Part shown: one piece after another, positions 9,389 to 17,194 of the stretch
Layout of the letters: every line of letters starts with the position of its first letter
Position numbering within the stretch: position 1 is the stretch's first letter
Assembly: GCA_026129255.1 (NCBI GenBank)
Contig: JAHCIJ010000001.1
Location: forward strand, 310,001 to 374,000
DNA length: 64,000 nucleotides
Source of the DNA: Anaerolineales bacterium
Lineage (GTDB): Bacteria; Chloroflexota; Anaerolineae; Anaerolineales; UBA11579
Reading direction: 5' to 3'
Notes under the pieces: model-generated
What the model was told of the DNA's origin: nothing
Databases searched by the model: none
The model's input: the letters and a program-made list of their open reading frames with translations, nothing else
Position numbers and translations under genes: made by a program

Positions 9389-10534
9389 ATGCCAGACCAA
9401 TTTGAAACCCTTGCCATCCACGCCGGCCAGCAGCCCGACCCCAGCACCGGCGCCGTGATGACCCCTATTTACCAAACCAGCACCTTCGTGCAAGACGCCG
9501 TAGGCGTGCACAAGGGCTATGAATACTCGCGCAGCGGTAACCCCACGCGCACCGCGCTGCAGGATTGTTTCGCCGCCCTTGAAGCGGCCAAGTATGGGCT
9601 GGCCTTTGCCTCCGGCCTGGCGGCGACTGACACCATCATCCGCCAGTTTGTGCCGGGTGATCACATCCTGGTCGGTGGCGATGTGTACGGCGGCACCTTC
9701 CGTCTGTTCGAGAAGGAATACAAAGACTTCGGCATTGAGTTCAGTTACGTCGATATGGATGATGTGCAGGCTGTCCAAGCCAACCTGCGCGCAAACACCA
9801 AGCTCGTCTGGCTCGAAACACCCACCAACCCATACCTGGGCCTGGCGGATATTGCCGCCCTAGCGGAGATGCTGAAGGCCCAGCCCAGCAAACCCCTATT
9901 TGCGGTGGACAACACTTTCGCCTCGCCGTACTTGCAGCAGCCGCTGGCGCTGGGGGCCGATCTCGTCATTCACTCGGCCACCAAGTACTTGGGCGGCCAC
10001 TCGGATGTGGTGCTGGGGCTTGTGGCGTTGAATGATGATGAATTGCATACCAAGCTGGCATTCACTCAAAATGCCGCTGGCGCCGTGCCGGGGCCGATGG
10101 ATAGCTTCCTGGTGTTGCGCGGCATCAAGACCCTGCACCTGCGCATGGAGCGCCATGGTGAGAATGCCGCCAAGATCGCCGACTATCTGGTGGCGCACCC
10201 CAAGGTGAGCCAGATCTTTTACCCGTACCATGCGAGCCACCCGCAGCAGGCGCTGGCCCGCAAACAGATGCGCAACGGCGGCGGCATGCTATCGTTTGAA
10301 CTCAAGGGTGGCGAAGCCGCCGCCCGTGCCGTTGCCGAGAGCACACGCCTGTTCGCCCTGGCCGAGTCGCTGGGCGGAGTAGAGTCGTTGATCGAGGTGC
10401 CGGCGGTGATGACGCACCTCTCGGTGGCCAACTCCCCGTTGGCTGTGGACCCGGGCCTGGTGCGCCTCTCGGTGGGTGTAGAGAACGTGGACGATCTGAT
10501 CGCTGATTTGGAGCAAGCGTTAGCAAAGGCGTAA
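9389..10534 (+). CDS. Cystathionine gamma-lyase / gamma-synthase (PLP)
   Basis: The 381-residue enzyme belongs to the Cys/Met-metabolism PLP family. Landmarks are YSRSGNPTR near residue 45, the phosphate-binding SGLAATD stretch, and the Schiff-base Lys in HSATKYLGGHSD near residue 199. Lyase (cystathionine to cysteine) and synthase (O-acyl-homoserine to cystathionine) cannot be separated by eye; with a cystathionine beta-synthase at 12.2 kb and ahcY at 0.7 kb, the lyase role in reverse transsulfuration fits best. ATG 9389 follows GCAGGAGA; an upstream ATG at 9371 lies within a TACAAT box and is less likely. The next gene follows after 21 bases. Confidence 0.9.
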   Translation: MPDQFETLAIHAGQQPDPSTGAVMTPIYQTSTFVQDAVGVHKGYEYSRSGNPTRTALQDCFAALEAAKYGLAFASGLAATDTIIRQFVPGDHILVGGDVYGGTFRLFEKEYKDFGIEFSYVDMDDVQAVQANLRANTKLVWLETPTNPYLGLADIAALAEMLKAQPSKPLFAVDNTFASPYLQQPLALGADLVIHSATKYLGGHSDVVLGLVALNDDELHTKLAFTQNAAGAVPGPMDSFLVLRGIKTLHLRMERHGENAAKIADYLVAHPKVSQIFYPYHASHPQQALARKQMRNGGGMLSFELKGGEAAARAVAESTRLFALAESLGGVESLIEVPAVMTHLSVANSPLAVDPGLVRLSVGVENVDDLIADLEQALAKA

Positions 10535-10555
10535 GCAAAAACCAAGGAGGCAGTG

Positions 10556-10906
10556 ATGGCCGGAAAAGACAAGCGCGACAAAAGCCCGGATGCGATGGAT
10601 GCCGCTGCCGAGGGCATGGGCTATGCCATCGGTGGGCTGGAAACTAGCTCGGCGGAGTTCACCGAGTTCTTAGCCAAAGTTATCAAAGAGTTCAAAGAAG
10701 ACTCGCCCGGCGCTACCCTGCGCGATGCGGCGCGTATTGTGTTGGAGCGCGAGGGGCTGGAGCAGTATACTGGCCGCGTGGACGAGATCAACATATTCTT
10801 GAAAGCCTTCCTGGGTGGCAAGAACACGGAATGGGACGAGCTGGTGGAAGAAGATGCCCGCCGCCGTCTGGAGATCGACAAGACGCTCGGCGGTACGCCG
10901 GGCTGA
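10556..10906 (+). CDS. Hypothetical acidic protein (116 residues)
   Basis: No family is recognised. The product is soluble, acidic and mostly helical by composition, with a central EFTEFLAKVIKEFKED helix and no signal or membrane segment. AAGGAGG ends 5 bases before ATG 10556; the GTG at 10553 is also possible. It sits 21 bases after the cystathionine gamma-lyase gene and is closed by a terminator, so the two form a short transcript, but nothing links its function to sulfur metabolism. Confidence 0.75.
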   Translation: MAGKDKRDKSPDAMDAAAEGMGYAIGGLETSSAEFTEFLAKVIKEFKEDSPGATLRDAARIVLEREGLEQYTGRVDEINIFLKAFLGGKNTEWDELVEEDARRRLEIDKTLGGTPG

Positions 10907-10909
10907 ATA

Positions 10910-10939
10910 AAAAAGAGCGTGCATAGCACGCTCTTTTTG
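10910..10939 (+). terminator. Intrinsic terminator
   Basis: AAAAGAGCGTGC and GCACGCTCTTTTT form a perfect stem around a short AT loop and end in T residues, just after the 116-residue gene. Confidence 0.9.
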
Positions 10940-10990
10940 TTTTTAAATGCGTTGGCTAGTTGGTTGGTCATCTAGTCATTTCTGCTCGCG

Positions 10991-11188
10991 CGTCTTTGCG
11001 AGCTGGCCGCATGCAATGCGGCCACGCGAAGCAATCCCTGATCTGGACAGGCTAATAGGCTTGGGGATTGCTTCGCTAGCACTGCTACGCAGTGCAACGC
11101 TCGCAAAGACGGCGTGCAGGACTTGTTGATGTGGACGATGCTGCCAGTTTGGGGATTGCTTCGCTCACTGCGTTCGCTCGCAAAGACG
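10991..11188. repeat. Inverted-repeat element plus half copy (CGTCTTTGCGAG ends)
   Basis: The element at 10991-11111 (121 bp) has ends CGTCTTTGCGAG and CTCGCAAAGACG. Its left arm holds a hairpin TGGCCGCAT/ATGCGGCCA before CGCGAAGCAATCC, its right arm another, GCACTG/CAGTGC. A right half copy follows at 11151-11188. The rest of this 359-base gap, up to 11265, is CTAG/TTAATC-type repeat; no gene is seen. Confidence 0.82.
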
Positions 11189-11265
11189 GGAGCGCAGCGC
11201 TAGCCGACTAGTAGACCAAGCGACCATCTTTTGATTATCTGATTATCCGATTAACCAATTAATCA

Positions 11266-12102
11266 TTACTCATCATAAAGAACCGTCGGCTCGGCGTAAT
11301 AGCGCACGCCTTTGCGGGCGGTGCGCTCGTTGATCCATTGCTGCAGTGCAGCGTTCTTCTCATCCAGCGACTTATTGGCCGAAAGCTCTTCTAGCGGGTA
11401 ATTGACGCGCAGGGCGCGCGGCGACACTGTGAAGCGCGTGATGCCCGGCGGCAGCAGCACGCCGCCGGCGCACAACTCCAGCACCTCGCTGACCTTGAAG
11501 GGCGGGTAGACCACGATGGCGGTCAGGTTCTCGTACTTGCCGTGCAGCTCACGCACCTGCTGGGCCGTGGTGCGGTCGATCAGCGCTTTCTTGGCATACA
11601 GCTCGGTGATCTTGTTGAGCGCCTGCGTGCGGCTGGCCAGGTCGCCCGGAATGCTGCGGGCTACATAGGCCTGCCCATCGCCGGTTTGCACCCACACCAG
11701 GGTTTTGATCGGCCAGCGGCTCTGGGGCTTCTTGACGGTGGGGTCGATGTCGCGCAGGGTCACATCCGGCAGATCGCCGATGGCGGCTAGAAATTCGTCG
11801 CCGTCCCAATCCCACAGCACATGGTTCCAGGTATGCAGATCCAAGCCGGGTGAATTGGCTTCCACCACTTGCACGAGGGCGTGCGGGATGCCCATGTGGT
11901 TGAGCGCGCTGGTGCGGTTGGCGCCGTCCAGCACCATGTAGCGCCCGCTGCCATCCGGCAGCGGCGTGACCATGGGCGGGTTGCGCAGCACGCCGCTGGC
12001 GCGCAGACGCTCGACGAGCGGCTTGCTGCGCTGGTCATCGTGCCACTCATGTGGCACCAGGTCAGGCGAGGGGACGATGTGTAGGACTGGAAGGGTGGAC
12101 AT
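11266..12102 (-). CDS. ParB-like protein of the SerK/SbnI free-serine-kinase type
   Basis: The 278-residue protein starts with a ParB-type nuclease fold: PHEWHDD (Glu 19) and VLDGANRTSAL (Asp 59-Leu 66), matching the PHE and DGxxR motifs that carry phosphate transfer in the ADP-dependent serine kinase SerK of Thermococcus and in SbnI. It lacks the DNA-binding helix-turn-helix of chromosomal ParB. SerK makes O-phosphoserine, a direct precursor of cysteine. The gene lies 106 bases downstream of the cystathionine beta-synthase gene on the same strand, which supports a role in sulfur amino acid supply rather than partitioning. Assignment is from motif and context and has not been tested by alignment. 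Confidence 0.72.
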   Translation of the reverse strand: MSTLPVLHIVPSPDLVPHEWHDDQRSKPLVERLRASGVLRNPPMVTPLPDGSGRYMVLDGANRTSALNHMGIPHALVQVVEANSPGLDLHTWNHVLWDWDGDEFLAAIGDLPDVTLRDIDPTVKKPQSRWPIKTLVWVQTGDGQAYVARSIPGDLASRTQALNKITELYAKKALIDRTTAQQVRELHGKYENLTAIVVYPPFKVSEVLELCAGGVLLPPGITRFTVSPRALRVNYPLEELSANKSLDEKNAALQQWINERTARKGVRYYAEPTVLYDE

Positions 12103-12208
12103 GATCGGTTTATCGATTAATCGATTAGTCAGTTAATCAATGGGTGGATAAAAAACTGTCGTTTGGTTGCCTGGTCGCTGTTCACCGATCACTGCTCACT
12201 GCACTCAG
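12103..12208. repeat. Mixed intergenic repeat between SerK-like and CBS genes
   Basis: ATTAATCGATTA-type words (12111-12140) are followed by a TGTTCACCGATCACTGCTCAC word (12178-12199) of a second repeat family that recurs at 27.05, 30.72, 49.56 and 49.82 kb. Confidence 0.65.
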
Positions 12209-13615
12209 CTACCCGTTGATGAAATCCAGCACATCGATCTTGGTGAGGATGCCGACCACGCGGCCGCCTTCGTTCACCAGCACGGCGTTGTTGCGCACCA
12301 CCTCGTGCATGGCATCTGGCAGCAGGGTGCTGGCGGGTAGGCTGTTGGGGGCCGGTTGCAGCAGCGTGGCGATGCTGTCTTCGCCCGGGCGGCCGGTCTT
12401 GGCTTCCAGTAGGTGGGTAAGCAGGTCGCCCTCGCGCACAATGCCGGTTACTTCGCCAGCCGTATCCACCACCGGCAGCTGCGAGATGCCAAATTCCTTC
12501 ATCTTGTTCACCACATCGGCGATGCGGTCTTCGGCCGAGGCCGAGATGAGCTCGCTCATCGTCTTGGCGCCCAGCACCTCGCGCAGCGTGGCCTCGCTCC
12601 ATTCGGAGTCCATAAAGCCGTTCTCGCGCATCCACTTGTCGTCGAATAGTTTGGTCAGGTAGCGGTTGCCCGAATCAGGCAATATAACCACGGCCACGCG
12701 GTCGGCCGGTAGGCTCTTGAGGTACTTCAGCGCACCGGCGACGGCCGCGCCGGCCGAACCGCCAGCGAAGATACCTTCTTCGCTCACCAGGCGGCGCGTC
12801 ATCACGAAGCATTCTTTGTCGGTCACGCGGATGATCTCATCCACCACGCTCAAGTCGGTGGTGCTGGGCAGGAAGTCCTCGCCGATGCCTTCTACTTTAT
12901 AAGTGATGGCTTCGATGCCGGGCGGAATTTTGCCCTTGTTCTCCCAGATCTCCTTGAGGATCGAGCCCACCGGGTCCACACCCACAATGCGGATGTCCGG
13001 GTTCTTCTCCTTGAGGTACTTGCCCACGCCGCTGATCGTACCGCCGGTGCCCATGGCGATGATCACATCGGTCACCTTGCCGCCGGTTTGCTCCCAGATC
13101 TCAGGCCCGGTGGTGAGGTAGTGGCTGCGCGGATTTTCAGGATTGTGATATTGGTTGGCCAGGATGGTGTTGGGGTTCTCGGCCGCCAGGCGATTGGCGA
13201 CTTGATAATAGGAACGCGGGTCTTCAGGAGCAACTGCCGTGGGGGTGATGACCACTTTGGCGCCATACGCGCGCAGGAGTTGAATTTTCTCCTGGCTCAT
13301 CTTGTCTGGCATCACGAAGATGCACTTGTAGCCGCGCATGCCCGCCACAATGGCCAGACCCACACCGGTGTTGCCGGAGGTGGCCTCGACGATGGTGCCT
13401 CCGGGTTTCAGGCGGCCGCTGGCCTCGGCCTCGTCAATGATATTTTTGCCAATACGGTCTTTGACCGAGCCGCCCGGGTTGAAAAACTCCACTTTGGCGT
13501 ACAGTGGAGCGGCTTGCCCCTTGGTGACTTTGTTGAGGCGCACCAGCGGGGTATTGCCAATGGTGCCAATAATGTCGTCGTAAACGCGCAGGTCTTGGGA
13601 TTCAGGCAGGCTCAT
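12209..13615 (-). CDS. Cystathionine beta-synthase with CBS domain pair
   Basis: The 468-residue protein has a fold-type II PLP domain (residues 1-330) with the Schiff-base Lys 52 in GGSVKDRIG, the substrate loop EATSGNTGVG and the phosphate loop GTGGTISGVGKY. Residues 345-468 are two CBS domains, which in other enzymes sense adenosyl compounds. It may join serine and homocysteine, or act on O-phosphoserine with sulfide to give cysteine; the SerK-like gene next to it makes the second plausible. ATG 13615 is preceded at 6 bases by TACACT, suggesting a leaderless mRNA. Confidence 0.9.
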   Translation of the reverse strand: MSLPESQDLRVYDDIIGTIGNTPLVRLNKVTKGQAAPLYAKVEFFNPGGSVKDRIGKNIIDEAEASGRLKPGGTIVEATSGNTGVGLAIVAGMRGYKCIFVMPDKMSQEKIQLLRAYGAKVVITPTAVAPEDPRSYYQVANRLAAENPNTILANQYHNPENPRSHYLTTGPEIWEQTGGKVTDVIIAMGTGGTISGVGKYLKEKNPDIRIVGVDPVGSILKEIWENKGKIPPGIEAITYKVEGIGEDFLPSTTDLSVVDEIIRVTDKECFVMTRRLVSEEGIFAGGSAGAAVAGALKYLKSLPADRVAVVILPDSGNRYLTKLFDDKWMRENGFMDSEWSEATLREVLGAKTMSELISASAEDRIADVVNKMKEFGISQLPVVDTAGEVTGIVREGDLLTHLLEAKTGRPGEDSIATLLQPAPNSLPASTLLPDAMHEVVRNNAVLVNEGGRVVGILTKIDVLDFING

Positions 13616-13641
13616 GGATTAAGTGTACCGCGAAGGTGTTG

Positions 13642-13679
13642 ACTACTTGACTAGTCGACTAGTCGACTAGTCAAGTAGT
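13642..13679. repeat. Perfect 38-bp palindrome of CGACTAGT units
   Basis: Every base from 13642 to 13679 pairs with its mirror position. The centre is built from the 8-bp unit CGACTAGT repeated in phase, flanked by ACTACTTGACTAG and its complement. It lies between the stop of mltG and the predicted -10 box of the CBS gene. Confidence 0.9.
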
Positions 13680-13690
13680 TGTACAGTCGG

Positions 13691-14806
13691 TTATTGACAG
13701 TTATTTGCCAAATGCTCCTCATAGGTAATCGCAAACACATGCAGCCCAGAGCCGTCACACACGGCCTGGAAGAAATAGTAGGGGGAGCTTGTGGGGAAGG
13801 CCACCGCCTGCAGCGCCTCGGCGCTGGGAGCCGCGATGGGGTTGGGCGGCAGGCCGGCATAGCGGTAGGTGTTGTAGGGCGAGTCGGTTTGCAGGTCAGC
13901 CAGGCTGAGCGGGGTGGGCCACCAACCCTGGCGAGCCGCATCGTAGCCTACGGCATATTGCACCGTCGGGTCGGCCTCAAGCTTCATGCCAATATCCAGC
14001 CGGTTGTGGAACACAGAGGCGATCAGCGGCATCTCTGAGTTGACCACCGCCTCGCGCTCCACGATAGAGGCCAGGATCAGCGCTTCATAAATGCTCAGCC
14101 CCTGTGCCTGGAAGCCAGCCAGCAGCTCCGGCGTCATCGTGTTCGAGAACACATCACTTTGCAGCAGGGTGAGCAACAGGGTAGTGGCATCCGCCTCGCG
14201 CGGGATCTCGTAGCTGCCGGGCAGCAAGAAACCTTCGAGTGAGGAACCAATCGGCATCTCGGCATACAGCGCCAGCTCGTTGGGCGTCGAGGATGCCAGG
14301 CGCACGAACTCTTCCGGCGCCACGCTCACGCCTGCGCTGGGCAGGCTGGCGGCGATCTCTTCCAGCCGCCAGCCGGGCAGGATGACTAGGGTGACGTGCT
14401 CAGGCGTCGGGTCGAGCAGGGCGGCGGCCAGCTCATCGCCGCGCATCGCCGCACTGAGCGCAAAGCTGCCGGATTGCAACTGCGTGTCGCGCCCGCTGTA
14501 AACCAGATAGCTACTGAACAGCGCCGCATCGCGGATCAAGCCTTCGGCCTGCAGGCGGGCGACCAACTGCCCGGTCGGCTCGCCCGCCGCGATGGTGAAC
14601 TCCTGCGGCGTCGCCGCAGGGTTCACCGGGCGCAGCGCCTCGGCGCGCCAGCCGAGCTCCAGCCCCAGACGCAACGCCTGCAGCGAGCTGAGCTGTGGCG
14701 CCGGCGGGCCAAAGCGCTGCTCGGCGCGTGCCAGCAGCGTGCTGCCGCCAAGGAAGGCCAGGAAAGCGAGCAGGGCAAGGAAACCGAGGGAGATAAGAAG
14801 GCGCAT
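13691..14806 (-). CDS. mltG: Endolytic murein transglycosylase MltG
   Basis: The 371-residue protein has one N-terminal membrane segment (residues 2-22) and a YceG/MltG domain. The stretch LASIVEREAV contains the Glu that serves as the catalytic acid in the family, followed by SVFHNRLDIGMKLEADPTVQYA, a hallmark segment. MltG cuts nascent glycan strands and sets their length. ATG 14806 (MRLLISL) is chosen because it begins the membrane segment directly; the frame upstream runs into a CACAAAG repeat. It follows ruvX on the same strand, a pairing seen in many bacteria. Confidence 0.93.
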   Translation of the reverse strand: MRLLISLGFLALLAFLAFLGGSTLLARAEQRFGPPAPQLSSLQALRLGLELGWRAEALRPVNPAATPQEFTIAAGEPTGQLVARLQAEGLIRDAALFSSYLVYSGRDTQLQSGSFALSAAMRGDELAAALLDPTPEHVTLVILPGWRLEEIAASLPSAGVSVAPEEFVRLASSTPNELALYAEMPIGSSLEGFLLPGSYEIPREADATTLLLTLLQSDVFSNTMTPELLAGFQAQGLSIYEALILASIVEREAVVNSEMPLIASVFHNRLDIGMKLEADPTVQYAVGYDAARQGWWPTPLSLADLQTDSPYNTYRYAGLPPNPIAAPSAEALQAVAFPTSSPYYFFQAVCDGSGLHVFAITYEEHLANNCQ

Positions 14807-14814
14807 GTTTTTAA

Positions 14815-14912
14815 AAGTTAACCACAAAGGCACAGAGAGCACAAAGGTTTGAGATTGGAGATTGGTAAGTAGTAATTTTTTCTTTGTGGCCTTCGTGTCT
14901 TTGTGGTCAGTT
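14815..14912. repeat. CCACAAAGACAC-type inverted element
   Basis: The left arm ACCACAAAGGCACAG (from 14820) and the right arm CTTCGTGTCTTTGTGGT (to 14909) are near-perfect complements. The right arm includes the stop codon of ruvX. The same word recurs at 44051-44071 and 53133-53166. Confidence 0.8.
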
Positions 14913-15320
14913 TTGCTTGCTATCCAAATAGCCTTGCAGGATCAAGGCGGCCGCTTCAGCATCCGGCGGGGTGCGGCGTTTCTTGCGCTTCATCCCGCTC
15001 GCCAGGCGAGCGGTCAACACATCGCGGGTGCTGAAGCTTTCCTCCACCAACTCAACTTCCAAGTCAGTGACACCTCGCAACGCCCTGGCCATTTGCTCCG
15101 CTCTGCGGCCGCTGTGGGTGGGGCGGCCGTGCTCGTTGAGCGCATAGCCCACCACGATCATCTCGGCGCCGTGTTCCTTGACGGCTGCGGCGATGCGTTC
15201 AAGGTCTTTGTCGCGGCTTTCGTGCAGGATGATTGTTAGCGGTGTAGCGATGGTGCCGGTGGCGTCACTGATCGCCAAGCCAATACGCACTTCCCCAGGA
15301 TCTACGGCCAAAATTCGCAT
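14907..15320 (-). CDS. ruvX: Putative pre-16S rRNA nuclease RuvX/YqgF
   Basis: The 137-residue product has the RNase H-like fold of the YqgF family: MRILAVDPGEVRIGLAISD with the first catalytic Asp 6, a conserved VVGYALNEHGRPTHSG loop and a final acidic DAEAAALIL helix. The family matures the 5' end of 16S rRNA. TATACT stands 6 bases before ATG 15320, which again predicts a leaderless mRNA. It precedes mltG. The last codon and stop are part of a CACAAAG repeat. Confidence 0.92.
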   Translation of the reverse strand: MRILAVDPGEVRIGLAISDATGTIATPLTIILHESRDKDLERIAAAVKEHGAEMIVVGYALNEHGRPTHSGRRAEQMARALRGVTDLEVELVEESFSTRDVLTARLASGMKRKKRRTPPDAEAAALILQGYLDSKQN

Positions 15321-15332
15321 GAGTTAAGTATA

Positions 15333-15453
15333 CAAGCAAGGGAATCCACAGATGAACGCAGATAGAACCCCGATGAACTCAGATGATTATTGTTTTTGTT
15401 CGCAGTATCTGCTTTTTATCTGATTTGTATCTGTGTTCATCTGTGGACTATTC
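15333..15453. repeat. CCACAGATGAAC-type inverted element
   Basis: The left arm ATCCACAGATGAACGCAGAT (from 15341) and the right arm ATCTGTGTTCATCTGTGGA (to 15448) are almost fully complementary and about 110 bases apart. No gene is seen between them. The right arm reaches the stop codon of the next gene at 15448. Confidence 0.85.
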
Positions 15454-15831
15454 CAGCCCCATAAACTTCGCCCGCCGCTCCTCGGCCATGATGCGCAAAT
15501 AGATACCTTCCATGTTGAGCGCCGGTTTGGGCATCGTCACCTTGGGCGGCAGGTCCCAGACCTCTTTGCGCGCCTGGCGGGCATTGCCGAAGACCGGCAG
15601 GCCGAACTCCTGCGCCAGGATCCGAATGTCGGCCTTGTTGGTGACCAGCGCCAGCGGCACGTTGAGGCGCTGGCAGCGGCGCGCCGCCAGCTGCAGCACC
15701 AGCCGGGGGGCGCGCGGTTCGCCGCGCTCCGGCCACAGCAGGATCACGCGTCCTTGCGCCCCGCCGCGGATGCGACCCAGGGCGCCGCGCCAATCGCCAT
15801 CGGGCGAGAGTTGGATCTGTGAAGTCTTCAC
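15448..15831 (-). CDS. Conserved hypothetical protein (127 residues)
   Basis: The sequence shows an alternating alpha/beta pattern: VILLWPERG, then LALVTNKADIRILAQEFGLPVFGNARQA, as in a small Rossmann-like domain. I recall similar segments at the N-terminus of Chloroflexota proteins annotated as baseplate-J-like, but cannot confirm it. No signal or membrane segment is present. GTG 15831 is chosen because TATACT lies exactly 6 bases before it; the GTG at 15864 would put that box inside the gene. The stop codon lies in an inverted repeat. Confidence 0.65.
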   Translation of the reverse strand: MKTSQIQLSPDGDWRGALGRIRGGAQGRVILLWPERGEPRAPRLVLQLAARRCQRLNVPLALVTNKADIRILAQEFGLPVFGNARQARKEVWDLPPKVTMPKPALNMEGIYLRIMAEERRAKFMGLE

Positions 15832-15885
15832 TGCACGAGTATAGAGAATTTGCCCGGCAGCCACAAATGCAAGCGTTGCTCAAAA

Positions 15886-15919
15886 CAAAAATGCCGTGAG
15901 CTCATGCTCACGGCATTTG
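15886..15919 (-). terminator. Intrinsic terminator after the aminotransferase gene
   Basis: AAATGCCGTGAGC and GCTCACGGCATTT form a 13-bp stem; on the minus strand it runs into T residues (TTTTTGTTTTG). Confidence 0.88.
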
Positions 15920-15935
15920 AATAAGCGTTGTTTGC

Positions 15936-17063
15936 TTATGCGCTTTCCAGGATCTCACGCATGGCGGCCAGCACCAGCGTGACGTACTCCTTGCGGCTGC
16001 TGTGGCCCATCAGGCCAATGCGCCAGATCTGGCCCTTCAGCGGGCCGAGGCCCGCGCCCACCTCGATGCCGTAGTCGCTCAGCAGGCGGTTCTTCACTAG
16101 ATCGTGCACCGCCACCGAGGGCGCCTTGACGGCCGTAACGGTGTTGAGGCGGTGCTCACGCTGCACCAGCATGCTCATGTCCAGCGCTTCCACGCCCTTC
16201 CACAAATCCTCGGCGTTCTGCTGGTGGCGGGCAAAGCGTGCATCCAGACCCTCTTCTACCACGATGCGCAGCGCTTCGCGCATGGCGTAGTTGAGCTGGA
16301 TCGGGGCCGTGTGGTGGTAAGTGCGCTCCTTGCCCCAATACTTGTGCACCTCGTCGAGCGAGAGGTACCAGTTGCCCACGCCTACTTTGCGGTCCGCCAG
16401 CGCCTTCTCGGCGCGCGGGCCGACCGTGAGCGGAGCCAGGCCAGGCGATGCGGAGAGGCCTTTTTGCGAGCCGCTGAACGCAACGTCCACATCCCAGTTA
16501 TCCACCTCCACCGGCACACCGCCCAGTGAAGCGACTGTATCGAGGATGAACAGCGCCCCGGCCTCATGCGCCGCCGCCGCTAACTCCTTGATGTGGGGCT
16601 GCTGCGCCCCGCTGGAGGTCTCGCCGTGCACCACCGCCAGGAACTTGTATTTGTGCTGGCTCAGCTGCTTCTTTACCTCGTCAACATCCAGCACCTGCCC
16701 CCACGGCACTTCAATGCGGTCTACCACGGCGCCATAGCGGCCGCACATGTTGAAGATGCGCTCACCGAAGTAGCCGATGATGCCCACCAGCACGCGGTCG
16801 CCCGGCTCGATCATGTTGCTCAGCGCGGCTTCCATGCCAGCGCTGCCGGTGCCCGAGACAGGGATGGTGAGGCGGTTCTTGGTCTGGAAGACAAAGCGCA
16901 GGAGCTCCTGCACATCATCCATGATCTGCAAAAAGGCCGGGTCGAGATGGCCGATCACCGGCATGGCCATGGCCTGCAACACGCGCGCCGGCATTTCGCT
17001 GGGGCCGGGGCCGAGCAGCACGCGTTCGGGGATGTTCAGATCGTGGAATTGTTTAGGGTCCAT
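15936..17063 (-). CDS. Alanine-glyoxylate / serine-pyruvate aminotransferase family
   Basis: The 375-residue enzyme is a class V PLP aminotransferase. Visible are LLGPGPSEMP near the N-terminus, the cofactor region VSGTGSAGMEAALSN, LDTVASLGGVP with the Asp that holds the pyridine nitrogen, and the Schiff-base Lys in FSGSQKGLSASPG near residue 195. Family members move amino groups from alanine, serine or ureidoglycine to glyoxylate or pyruvate. With a glycine cleavage operon at 27-30 kb, a glyoxylate-to-glycine role is reasonable but not shown. AGGAG precedes ATG 17063. Confidence 0.9.
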   Translation of the reverse strand: MDPKQFHDLNIPERVLLGPGPSEMPARVLQAMAMPVIGHLDPAFLQIMDDVQELLRFVFQTKNRLTIPVSGTGSAGMEAALSNMIEPGDRVLVGIIGYFGERIFNMCGRYGAVVDRIEVPWGQVLDVDEVKKQLSQHKYKFLAVVHGETSSGAQQPHIKELAAAAHEAGALFILDTVASLGGVPVEVDNWDVDVAFSGSQKGLSASPGLAPLTVGPRAEKALADRKVGVGNWYLSLDEVHKYWGKERTYHHTAPIQLNYAMREALRIVVEEGLDARFARHQQNAEDLWKGVEALDMSMLVQREHRLNTVTAVKAPSVAVHDLVKNRLLSDYGIEVGAGLGPLKGQIWRIGLMGHSSRKEYVTLVLAAMREILESA

Positions 17064-17194
17064 TACTCTCCTCTGGTGGTGGCGGACAAATTACCAATTA
17101 CTAATTAGTAAATTGGCAACTCCGTTATTTTACACCCATGATATGCAGCCGCATTTTTCTGTCTGCAGCTGCCAAATGTGCGAGAATCGGCGGC

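Noticed and set aside
11266..12102. Chromosome-partitioning ParB
   Set aside because: There is no parA neighbour, no helix-turn-helix part and no parS-like site; the layout is that of SerK/SbnI.
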